Source: Nitrosospira briensis C-128 (GTDB lineage: Bacteria > Pseudomonadota > Gammaproteobacteria > Burkholderiales > Nitrosomonadaceae). Taken from it: 64,000 bases of DNA. How positions within the stretch are numbered: position 1 is the stretch's first letter; each line of letters opens with the position of its first letter. The notes under the pieces were generated by a model. The model was not told where the DNA came from, did no database searches, and saw only the letters and a list, made by a program, of their open reading frames with translations. The position numbers and the translations under genes were made by a program. Below, one piece after another: positions 56,817-64,000 of this stretch. The DNA lies in contig NZ_CP012371.1 in NCBI RefSeq assembly GCF_000619905.2, positions 1,364,001-1,428,000 on the forward strand, given 5' to 3'.

Positions 56817-58472
56817 TCAGAATGAATAACGCAACTCCGTATAGGCACGATCATTGTGTTCAAAACGGCCAAAGAATCCGGTGGATTGCCCTCCAAAAAT
56901 ATCCGCCCCCACCGCCGCGCGCCAATTTCTCTCGAAATTCCAGGTTAACCGTGGCCGGAACATCCAGTCGTTACGATTCAAGCTATGTATCAGTAAGGCT
57001 TGCGCTTCCACATTGCGCCAGAGCTTTCCATTAAGTAGAATGCTGGCCCCGTTCTCCACCCTGTCGGTAAAACCCGTCGGATTATACGAAAAGAAAACAC
57101 GCTGATAAAACTGTAGATTCAAACGGGTTTCAGCAGGCAAATTGAAATCCAGGCCGAGCGCGTAATCGAGGGTATTCTGTTTGGCCAGGCCATTTATTGC
57201 GGCAGGTGTCATCACATTGAATTTGCGCCCATCCGTATAAACCATTTCACCCTTAAACACTACTGTGCCGAAATCCTTCGTAACGGTTGCGCCAACCTGA
57301 TCGATTTCGTCATGTCGCGGCTGAAAAACCAGCGGCTCGGTCAGTGCGCTGACACGATAAAACGTCGGAGCGACATCAAGGCTGTGATAATAGAATGCGG
57401 AGATATCCCAACCACGTATAAGCTGGGATAAGCGGAACCCATAATTCGAGTTGCCGATGTTTCGTCCCGAACGGTCTTCACCGACGAAAGAGGCCATGCC
57501 CCGCAGCGGGCCAGGATAGAAATCGGCGCCCGGCTTACCGCTTTCATCGATAGTGGGCGCCGGGATCCACAGCACCTCAGCATGCGTGTCATTCTTCGAG
57601 TATTCAGCGCGCACCGCCCATTGCGGGATGCGCATGATATCGAACGTAGGCAGAAGGAATTCACGCATATCTCTGGCGGACACCACATCCGCGAAAAACA
57701 GGCCCACCATCTCACCCCATATTACGTGTTGTCGGCCGACGCGAAAATCAAAATCGCCCGCTGAAACATCAAGATAGTTTTCGCGCACGAAGAATTGATA
57801 ACGTTGGTCGTGCCGCACTGCAGACGGATAGAAATCCGATAAGTCGTAGGCGGCATCATAGTCAAATCGACCACTTATCTTCCATTTTATGTTTTCGTTG
57901 AATCGCCCGGTGCGCGATAACTCGGTTCTCAGCTTTGCCTTGGAAAAATGCTGGGGGCTACTATAGTTATCTGCGATTTCGAGCTGCGAAAACCCCTTCC
58001 AGCCGGTAATGAGCGTGCTCCAGACGGTCTCGGGGGGAGGGGTTGGCGCCACAGCCTCGCCAAATAATGATTCTCGGGAATTGACTTCAATTTCATCGCT
58101 CGATTTTTCGGAAACAGCGACATCCTCGTCACTTTGCTCGGCAAATCGGATTAATGATGTGGATATGGATAGAGACATCGGTAAGTATAAGGGTTCATCT
58201 TCAGCCTCAAAAAATTGAACATCATTTTTGATCATGACATTTTTTTCCATCCCTGCAGCTGGTTGGTGGACAGAACGCGAAGACATAGACAATGACAAGG
58301 ACAAAAACAAAGGGTCCCCCTCGGCCTTATCGGTCAGCGGATCCGTTGATTCTGGTATCGTGGGGATTGGGAGCTGAGCTGGTGCGGCATCAGCAAAGCT
58401 ACGCAATGGCGAAAGAACAACCATTAATACCGCCGCTAGAACCAAACATTTGAATTTACGTCTGCGTTCCAT
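56817..58472 (-). CDS. DUF1302-like outer-membrane beta-barrel protein
   Basis: A 551-residue protein resembling DUF1302-type outer-membrane beta-barrels. It has a signal sequence (about 1-28, ending RSFADA). The barrel part, from about 150, has many alternating strands (FDFRVGRQHVIWGEMVGLFFADVV and similar) and ends with a terminal phenylalanine (YTELRYSF), the usual outer-membrane assembly signal. One oddity is the N-terminal region, which has two related segments, EGDPLFLSLSLSMS (51-64) and EDEPLYLPMSLSIS (91-104). I chose the ATG at 58472 for the signal peptide; an alternative ATG lies at 58532. It overlaps the ABC ATPase gene by 17 nt. It is a likely outer-membrane exit for the transporter's cargo. 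Confidence 0.8.
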   Translation of the reverse strand: MERRRKFKCLVLAAVLMVVLSPLRSFADAAPAQLPIPTIPESTDPLTDKAEGDPLFLSLSLSMSSRSVHQPAAGMEKNVMIKNDVQFFEAEDEPLYLPMSLSISTSLIRFAEQSDEDVAVSEKSSDEIEVNSRESLFGEAVAPTPPPETVWSTLITGWKGFSQLEIADNYSSPQHFSKAKLRTELSRTGRFNENIKWKISGRFDYDAAYDLSDFYPSAVRHDQRYQFFVRENYLDVSAGDFDFRVGRQHVIWGEMVGLFFADVVSARDMREFLLPTFDIMRIPQWAVRAEYSKNDTHAEVLWIPAPTIDESGKPGADFYPGPLRGMASFVGEDRSGRNIGNSNYGFRLSQLIRGWDISAFYYHSLDVAPTFYRVSALTEPLVFQPRHDEIDQVGATVTKDFGTVVFKGEMVYTDGRKFNVMTPAAINGLAKQNTLDYALGLDFNLPAETRLNLQFYQRVFFSYNPTGFTDRVENGASILLNGKLWRNVEAQALLIHSLNRNDWMFRPRLTWNFERNWRAAVGADIFGGQSTGFFGRFEHNDRAYTELRYSF

Positions 58473-59241
58473 CCTTCTCGCTTTGATCGGCACCCCGAGC
58501 GGATAGGCTATTATTTGCACAACGTCTCTCAATCACTACATCCGGTTTTTTCCGTTTGTTGAAATCAGGCCTCGTGATCTGCCCATCATCGATATGTATC
58601 AATCGATCCGCCATCTCCATGACTCGCAAATCATGGGTAGAGAAAATAAAGGTGGTCTTGAAATTGCAATTGATTTCTTTCATCAATTGCAAGATACCTT
58701 CACCCGTTTTGTGATCCAGATTTGCGGTCGGTTCGTCAGCCAGTATGATCTTCGGTTGCGTCGCTAATGCGCGCGCAATTGCAACCCGCTGGCGTTGCCC
58801 CCCGCTCAACTGGTTAGGGCGATGGTGGGCAAATGCAGACAGACCTACGATGGCAAGGTATTTCGAGATCCGGGTGCGGCGCTCCGCTGATCTTAGGTCT
58901 TTGAATTGCAACAGGGGGTATTCCACGTTTTCTTCAGCGGAAAGCACCGGAAACAGGTTGAACGTCTGGAAAATAAAACCTATAGTTCGAGCTCGTAGAT
59001 CAGAAAGCTCGTCCGGCGTTCGCCCGCTGACATCTTGATCGTTTATAAAAACTTTTCCACTCGATGGGGTATCGATGCACCCGATCAGATTAAGCAACGT
59101 GGATTTGCCGCTGCCGGATGGGCCGGCGATGGCGGCAAAGGCGCCATCTTCAATACTCAGCGAGATGTCTTTGAGCGCCTGCACCTGCTGCTCACCGAGT
59201 GTATATTCCTTATAAACGTGCTCAAGTCGTACGATGCTCAT
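58456..59241 (-). CDS. LolD/MacB-type ABC transporter ATPase
   Basis: A 261-residue ATP-binding subunit. Walker A is GPSGSGKST at 40-48, then the Q-loop FQTFNLFPVLSAEENV, the ABC signature LSGGQRQRVAIARALA, Walker B IILADEPTANLD and the switch histidine STHDLRV. These features fit the LolD/MacB subfamily. About 25-30 extra residues follow at the C-terminus (PDVVIERRCANNSLSARG). It should energise the two permeases at 54322-56774. It overlaps the DUF1302-like gene and is divergent from the LolA-like gene with a 54-bp gap. Confidence 0.92.
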   Translation of the reverse strand: MSIVRLEHVYKEYTLGEQQVQALKDISLSIEDGAFAAIAGPSGSGKSTLLNLIGCIDTPSSGKVFINDQDVSGRTPDELSDLRARTIGFIFQTFNLFPVLSAEENVEYPLLQFKDLRSAERRTRISKYLAIVGLSAFAHHRPNQLSGGQRQRVAIARALATQPKIILADEPTANLDHKTGEGILQLMKEINCNFKTTFIFSTHDLRVMEMADRLIHIDDGQITRPDFNKRKKPDVVIERRCANNSLSARGADQSEKDGTQT

Positions 59242-59295
59242 GGGAAAATACTAAGGGCTTAATCTCAGGAGTGAATAACAACCGCAGCAGGGTCT

Positions 59296-60060
59296 ATGGA
59301 AACTAGAATGCAAAAATTTCTTCAATGCGTGGTTACGATAATTTGCATGTTTGGAGCCATTGCTCCCGTCCAATCCGATGACGCGAGGCTAGCCCGTGAT
59401 ATATTGGAACAGTCGGACCAGATACGCTTTCCGCGCGAAAGCTTCCAGGTGGACGTCTCCGTTGTGACCACGGCACCCGACCAACCAGCAGACATGCATA
59501 AGTTCCGGGTTTTATCCAAAGGCAATGAAAACAGTGTGGTTATGACTACGGAACCCGCTTCCGAGCGCGGCCAGATCTTATTGATGAAAGGGCGCGATCT
59601 CTGGATATTCATGCCCAGCGTTTCGCAACCCGTGCGCCTATCCTTGTCGCAACGCCTTACAGGCCAGGTCGCCAATGGCGATCTGGCTCGCGCGAATTTT
59701 ACCGGTGACTATATTCCCACGATTCTGCGCACCGACAACATCGGCGGCGAGAAGTACTGGGTACTGGAACTCATCGGAGTTGATCGAAGCGTCACGTATC
59801 ATAAAGTCTTGTACTGGGTACGGCAATCAAACTTCTGGCCCCATCGCGCGGAATTCTACTCGCTATCCAATCGCATGCTCAAAACCAGCCGCTACGAGAA
59901 TTTTGAGATGAGTCTTGGAAAACTCCGGCCTACGCGCCTGGTAATGGAAGATGCGCTACGGCAGGGTGAAGAGTCCGTGCTCGAATACTCGGGAATGAAA
60001 CTGCGCGACCTGCCCGACAAGACTTTTACCAAGGATTATCTAAAAAAACTCGATCAATGA
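59296..60060 (+). CDS. LolA-like outer-membrane lipoprotein-sorting protein
   Basis: A 254-residue periplasmic protein of the outer-membrane lipoprotein-sorting (LolA/LolB-like) group. It has a signal sequence (about 1-27). The mature sequence includes ILEQSDQIRFPRESFQVDVSV, GRDLWIFMPSVSQPVRLSLSQRLTGQVANGDLA and YHKVLYWVRQSNFWPHRAEFY. This is the beta-sheet half-barrel pattern of proteins that shuttle lipid-modified cargo. It starts 54 bp from the divergent ATPase gene, so it belongs to the same transport system. An in-frame ATG at 59308 is an alternative start. Confidence 0.85.
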   Translation: METRMQKFLQCVVTIICMFGAIAPVQSDDARLARDILEQSDQIRFPRESFQVDVSVVTTAPDQPADMHKFRVLSKGNENSVVMTTEPASERGQILLMKGRDLWIFMPSVSQPVRLSLSQRLTGQVANGDLARANFTGDYIPTILRTDNIGGEKYWVLELIGVDRSVTYHKVLYWVRQSNFWPHRAEFYSLSNRMLKTSRYENFEMSLGKLRPTRLVMEDALRQGEESVLEYSGMKLRDLPDKTFTKDYLKKLDQ

Positions 60061-60341
60061 CAACCAAGTTATAGCCAAATTTTTTGTACCGCAGCTTAAA
60101 AGATTGGATCTTGATCGGCCATCAGGAGCGCTGTCTTTTCATCGAATGTCATATACAATTTTTAAGCATAACTCACGACAACCTGAGGCGATACTGGAAA
60201 AAGCGGCTTCTTATCCATTCTGTTTTCACATCAAGGGCGACTGTGAAAGTAGTAAATTCATTACTCTTGGCGCAAAAATCCGAGATCACGTCATCGCCTC
60301 CCGCTTATCGAGAGGTTTAGTTTAGTTAGGAGTCAGTCTTT

Positions 60342-61343
60342 ATGAATCAGCCAGAACGTCTCCCGAACGCCTTGCTGGGCGACAAAAGTAACCTATCTGA
60401 TAAGGCACGGCTAGAGATACTTAATCTAAACGGCGCTCACCCATTGGCATTCTTAGGACAGGCGTTCCGCGCATGGATGGTAATCGTTGTAATGATTGCT
60501 TTCGCCAATTACATGGATAGCGCATTAATAAATCTTATAGCCATAATAATAATAGCGACCCGGTTTAATATTTTTGGCCTGCTCGTCCATGAACAGGTAC
60601 ATTTTCTAGGTTTACGCGGACGGTATGGAGACGCCATCGCAGATCTGATAGTGGCGTATCCGTTGTTGGGCGTTACGATAAAAAACTACGCTAAAGTCCA
60701 TCTGTCGCATCACAAATTTTATTTCACCAACAAAGATCCCGATCACTTGCGGAAGGCCGGGGTAGATTGGGCCTTTCCGATGTCTTCTCTGCATCTTGCC
60801 AAACTTATTTTAAGCGATATCGTGGGCTTGAGCTTTATTAAGCTCCTGAGAGGAAAGCGTCACGAAAGCACGAAGCTTTTTCAACGACCACATCCTTCTC
60901 CCCTATGGTTACGATACCTCTTTTATTTGGTAATAGCGGGATTGTTGACCTATACGGGAACGTGGAATATTTTTGTGATGTACTGGGTGGTACCGTTACT
61001 CACGGTTTTTCCCCTTATCGTCCGCTTGGGTGCGATTAGCGAGCACGTTTACAATATGCCCGGAGCAAGTGTCATCGAGTCCTCGCCACTAATTATTCAA
61101 AAATGGTGGGAAAAGCTTTTATTGCCCAACCTCAATTTTACATTCCACGCATATCACCATTTTTACCCAGGGGTGGCATGGCTCAATTTACCCAGAATAC
61201 ATGATATCTTCAAGCGCGAGAAGCTGGTAAATGAATCAAATGTATTTTACGGATACTGGGCCTACCTGAAATACCTGCAATCTTCCCAACAGAAACCTGT
61301 AACTTTAGCTGGATCATCCAGTCGCGGCACCCGCGGTGCATAG
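60342..61343 (+). CDS. Membrane fatty acid desaturase
   Basis: A 333-residue membrane di-iron desaturase/hydroxylase. The three histidine boxes are HEQVH at 83-87, HLSHH at 120-124 and HAYHH at 269-273, with hydrophobic spans between. The order and spacing match the membrane-bound FA_desaturase family. A TTAGGAG lies upstream of the ATG. It could desaturate or hydroxylate the acyl chain of the lipid made in this region. Substrate and regiochemistry are unknown. Confidence 0.9.
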   Translation: MNQPERLPNALLGDKSNLSDKARLEILNLNGAHPLAFLGQAFRAWMVIVVMIAFANYMDSALINLIAIIIIATRFNIFGLLVHEQVHFLGLRGRYGDAIADLIVAYPLLGVTIKNYAKVHLSHHKFYFTNKDPDHLRKAGVDWAFPMSSLHLAKLILSDIVGLSFIKLLRGKRHESTKLFQRPHPSPLWLRYLFYLVIAGLLTYTGTWNIFVMYWVVPLLTVFPLIVRLGAISEHVYNMPGASVIESSPLIIQKWWEKLLLPNLNFTFHAYHHFYPGVAWLNLPRIHDIFKREKLVNESNVFYGYWAYLKYLQSSQQKPVTLAGSSSRGTRGA

Positions 61344-61529
61344 CTTGAAATGTTATTCACATAATGTTTTCTTCCTATGACAAGACCGTAAGAGCTGAGC
61401 TGCCAGGAAATTCAGTTTGAGCGGAATCAGAGTCGGGATCGTTACTTTTTTACAAATATTCCATGTTTTAGATCAAACGTTCGAATAATCGTTTCGCTTA
61501 AACATCAGATATCGACTGAGATTCTGCAC

Positions 61530-62405
61530 TCAGGCAGGGCTTTTTCCGGCCTTTATGCGTGCGAGATGCCGACGAGCTATCCACAGGCCAATACGCTGTA
61601 GAATATTTTTATTGCCTCCCGGTCGCCAAGTTGTCACGTATCGATTGCGGTACGCATCGAAGTGATAGCCCCGTGGAGCGGAAACGGTCCCGCCACGGTC
61701 GAGTAGAATCTTCAGTACGTCAGTAGCCGCACACCCGGCGCAGATCTGACAGGCCGCGATAGTAGAGGGGCTTTTCCGATTCTTGAAATCTACTCGAGAC
61801 GGGTCGGCAAGGTAACCGCGCTGTAACATGGCAGGTGAGAGACCGAGCAGAAAGCGAACTGCCATCTCTTCTTCGTCACAACCCTCCAGGCAAAAATACT
61901 GTTCGAAAGATATTCCACCCGGCAAAAACACAAGCACTGCTGCTCCCATGCCAAGTGGGGCCGCAGTAACTGCGGGGATACCCAAATCGAAGCAGGCCGC
62001 AAAAACCGCCCGGCGTGCGTCCATGGCGAAGAAGTCCAGGCCGTCTACATAAATATCGATATCCTTCAGAAAATCATTTACGTTTGACGAGGTTATACCT
62101 TCCGGAAATTGCACGATGTTTAATTCAGGGTTGATGTCGCGTGCCATCTGCGCCAGCACGTGCACTTTAGGCTGCTCAAGCGACGACATCACCGCACCTG
62201 CTTGCCGGTTGAAGTTGGCGATTTCAAAAGTGTCAAAATCGGCAACATGGAACGTTCCGATCCCCAGCCTTGCCAATGTAAGCAAGTGCCCGCCACCCAC
62301 ACCTCCCATTCCGGCGATAGCTACCCGCTTTTGGCGAAGAAGTAATTGCTCAGCTTCTGTGACCCAGCCGATATTTCGGTTAAAAGCGGCGTCGTAATCA
62401 AAAAT
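61530..62405 (-). CDS. ThiF/E1-like adenylyltransferase with ATT start
   Basis: A 291-residue E1-like protein of the ThiF/MoeB/HesA family. These enzymes adenylate a C-terminal carboxylate of a carrier protein. The nucleotide loop GMGGVGG at 32-38, the FNRQ arginine motif and the CQICAGC cysteine cluster near 215-221 are present. The first in-frame ATG (62309) would start inside the nucleotide loop, which is not viable. Similarity continues upstream (DYDAAFNRNIGWVTEAEQ) to an in-frame stop. The best start is ATT at 62405, preceded by AAAGGAG with an 8-base gap. It is convergent with the desaturase and divergent from the acyltransferase. Confidence 0.85.
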   Translation of the reverse strand: MFDYDAAFNRNIGWVTEAEQLLLRQKRVAIAGMGGVGGGHLLTLARLGIGTFHVADFDTFEIANFNRQAGAVMSSLEQPKVHVLAQMARDINPELNIVQFPEGITSSNVNDFLKDIDIYVDGLDFFAMDARRAVFAACFDLGIPAVTAAPLGMGAAVLVFLPGGISFEQYFCLEGCDEEEMAVRFLLGLSPAMLQRGYLADPSRVDFKNRKSPSTIAACQICAGCAATDVLKILLDRGGTVSAPRGYHFDAYRNRYVTTWRPGGNKNILQRIGLWIARRHLARIKAGKSPA

Positions 62406-62420
62406 GAGGTTGTCTCCTTT

Positions 62421-62713
62421 CTAACGGACTCACTACTATCTCAAATCTTTGGAGTGGCCTATCGTGAAAGATACAGATTGCGACCCAACTGTTTAAAAAA
62501 ATAAGGATCAACCTAATATAGAGATCCTGCTTCAGAAATCATCTTAATAGCCGTAATATAAGAAGTACCGGAGTTAGATGAGATTAATCGTATCGGTTGA
62601 TTTTCAAGGTTTTCGCACGGATTGTTTTAGTAGTAAACTCGATAGATGTTTCATTTAAAGCCGTCCTTCTGGGAATGCTTTAATAACTACCTGAAAATCC
62701 TGCAGGAGCTCTT
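62421..62713. other. Intergenic region between ThiF-like and acyltransferase genes
   Basis: 293 bases between the divergent ThiF-like and acyltransferase genes. It must hold the promoters for both. AGGAG at 62704-62708 is the ribosome binding site of the acyltransferase. I see no clear -24/-12 site here. Confidence 0.4.
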
Positions 62714-63454
62714 ATGTTTTTGCCAGAAATTTTCAATCTGGGCAATGTTTTCAAACAGTATTTTGAAATTGTACCGGCATACTCGAGCAAACTGAAGGAT
62801 GAAGTGTATCGATTACGACATAAGGTTTATTGTGAAGATCTGAAATATGAGCCGATTCAAGCGGATAAACGGGAAGTCGATGAACATGACTCCTATTCGC
62901 TGCATCTGCTGATGCGCAGTATAAAGACAAACGAGTTCGTGGGTTGTACCCGTATTGTCCGTCCCCGTCTTGAAAATCCGCAGCACCCTTTGCCTTTCGA
63001 AGTGACCTGTTCAGGTATGCTTGATCGATCTATCATGGATCCTATCCAGCTACAGCGTCACAGTATGGCCGAAGTGTCTCGCCTTGCGGTTATAAGCAGT
63101 TATCGCAGGCGCAAAGATGAAGCAAACCGGGCAATCAGCATCTCGAATGACGACTTTGGCACGTCGAAGCAACCACGTTTTCCATTTATCCCCGTTGGGT
63201 TATATCTCGGCACCACAGAACTCGCGCGCATCAACGGAATCACTACGCTGTTCGTCCTGGCGGAGCAGCGGCAGGTCACACATTTCAGCAAACTGGGCGT
63301 CAAACTTCATGTCGTGGGTAAGCCGGTAGAACATCGAGGTCCACGTGTGCCCGCCGTCATGAATGTCAACGACATCATCGTCAATATGCGTACTTTCTTT
63401 CGCCCGCTTTATCAAACTATAGCGGCGGATATCAAGAGAAACATGTCACAGTAA
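62714..63454 (+). CDS. PEP-CTERM/exosortase-associated acyltransferase
   Basis: A 246-residue GNAT-type acyltransferase of the PEP-CTERM/exosortase-associated family, related to N-acyl amino acid and acyl-homoserine-lactone synthases. Key segments are EVYRLRHKVYCEDLKYEP at about 29-46, then VGCTRIVRPR, MAEVSRLAVISSYRRR and NGITTLFVLAEQRQVTHFSKLGV. Members have been shown to make long-chain N-acyl amino acids. It starts at ATG 62714, six bases after AGGAG. Next to the desaturase, ThiF-like and transporter genes, it is the likely acylation step of the pathway. Confidence 0.9.
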   Translation: MFLPEIFNLGNVFKQYFEIVPAYSSKLKDEVYRLRHKVYCEDLKYEPIQADKREVDEHDSYSLHLLMRSIKTNEFVGCTRIVRPRLENPQHPLPFEVTCSGMLDRSIMDPIQLQRHSMAEVSRLAVISSYRRRKDEANRAISISNDDFGTSKQPRFPFIPVGLYLGTTELARINGITTLFVLAEQRQVTHFSKLGVKLHVVGKPVEHRGPRVPAVMNVNDIIVNMRTFFRPLYQTIAADIKRNMSQ

Positions 63455-63679
63455 CAGAACTCCAAGGGCCTTCTTGGGCCGGAGAGGCTCTCTCTCATTG
63501 TCATCCGGCGTGTGTCACCTGTGCCGCCAATTATTGATCCCGCGCATGTTCTGCGTTGCGGCAATTTCCATATTTCAACGACTCCATTTTATTCAAAATA
63601 TCCCTATTGTATTCGAGGCTATTGAGGTTCACACTTTGCGTGGGTAGACCGATTATTGCGAAATATGGGGAGAGTCAAA

Positions 63680-64000
63680 ATGAAAAAAAAACTCTGCTTG
63701 ACGCTGTGTGGTGTAGCTAATCTGTTTCTGCTGTGTTTCAGCGCTTGGGCGAGCGAGAGCGGCGCTGGTTTCGAGCTCAATGAGGCTCGGCAAGTGGCTC
63801 AGTATAATTATGTTATTCACATCCTGGCGATGTTGCTGGTGGGTTTCGGTTTTCTGATGGTATTCGTCAGGAGATACGGGTTTGGCGCCACGACCGGCAC
63901 TTATCTTGTGGTAGCCGTCGGCCTTCCCCTTTACATGCTCCTGCGCGCAAATGGTATTTTTGCGCATGAAATTGCTCCGAACACAATCAAGGCGCTCCTG
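63680..64000 (+). CDS. Rh50-type ammonia/ammonium channel (partial, cut by window end)
   Basis: The first 107 codons of a membrane protein of the Rh (Rhesus) family of ammonia/ammonium channels, as found in Nitrosomonas. It has an N-terminal signal-like segment ending near SAWASESG, then HILAMLLVGFGFLMVFVRRYGF and TTGTYLVVAVGLPLYMLL, the first two helices of the Rh fold. GGGGAGAG precedes the ATG. The gene continues beyond the right edge. It supports the ammonia-oxidiser identity; transport of ammonia, methylammonium or CO2 is not decided by this part. Confidence 0.88.
   Translation, partial: MKKKLCLTLCGVANLFLLCFSAWASESGAGFELNEARQVAQYNYVIHILAMLLVGFGFLMVFVRRYGFGATTGTYLVVAVGLPLYMLLRANGIFAHEIAPNTIKALL

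Noticed and set aside
60084-60325. Two overlapping frames of 73-78 codons between the LolA-like and desaturase genes
   Set aside because: No recognisable family and no clear start; more likely leader sequence.

Overview
The window looks like the chromosome of an autotrophic ammonia-oxidising betaproteobacterium, most likely Nitrosospira or a close relative. The evidence is an Rh50-type ammonia/ammonium channel gene running off the right edge, a transketolase-GAPDH-PGK-pyruvate kinase-aldolase carbon cluster, ntrYX next to def-fmt-rsmB, PEP-CTERM/exosortase-associated genes (PrsT, an exosortase-associated acyltransferase, a PEP-CTERM protein), and moderate GC content. The genus is an inference from gene content; no rRNA or tRNA gene is visible.

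Layout. 1-2.3 kb: a heavy-metal type two-component system (minus strand) with a palindromic operator at the extreme left edge. 2.9-6.6 kb: a three-gene surface-carbohydrate operon (surface carbohydrate protein, NeuB-like synthase, CMP-sugar synthetase/KdsC-like phosphatase fusion) ended by a 174-bp MITE at the stop codon. 6.8-15.1 kb (minus): an envelope-lipid cluster with a nucleotidyltransferase-like protein, a lipid kinase, a CDP-alcohol phosphatidyltransferase, LptG, LptF, a MobA-like NTP transferase and a GNAT-like protein. 15.5-17.4 kb (plus): small membrane protein, FabF-like ketosynthase, acyl carrier protein. 17.5-21.4 kb (minus): topB and dprA. 21.9-29.0 kb (plus): def, fmt, rsmB, a DUF4390 gene, ntrY, ntrX. 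29.6-36.7 kb (plus): tkt, gap, pgk, pyk, fba. 36.9-43.7 kb (minus): CYTH-CHAD, ppk1, yggX, argA, rsmE. 43.9-45.3 kb: a thioredoxin-like protein and an inositol-monophosphatase-like protein. 45.8-63.5 kb: a mosaic region of exosortase-associated and lipid genes. It holds prsT, a FeeM-like acyl-amino-acid synthase, a PEP-CTERM protein, a nitroreductase-like protein, a split LolCDE-like ABC transporter, a DUF1302-like outer-membrane protein, a LolA-like protein, a desaturase, a ThiF-like protein and the exosortase-associated acyltransferase. Two decayed insertion sequences lie in this region.

The most distinctive structural feature is a family of hairpin-rich non-coding elements. There are four copies (three of about 350-390 bp and one 133-bp deletion derivative). 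They have about 18-bp terminal inverted repeats and 3-bp TNA target duplications. They have inserted between genes of tight operons (lipid kinase/nucleotidyltransferase, ntrY/ntrX, ntrX/tkt, yggX/ppk1). A second, unrelated MITE has a 5-bp duplication.

The most interesting biological candidate is the 49.5-63.5 kb region. It reads as an N-acyl-amino-acid type lipid biosynthesis and envelope-export island tied to the PEP-CTERM system. Two genes there have good sigma-54 (-24/-12) promoter matches, and the ThiF-like gene appears to start at a rare ATT codon.
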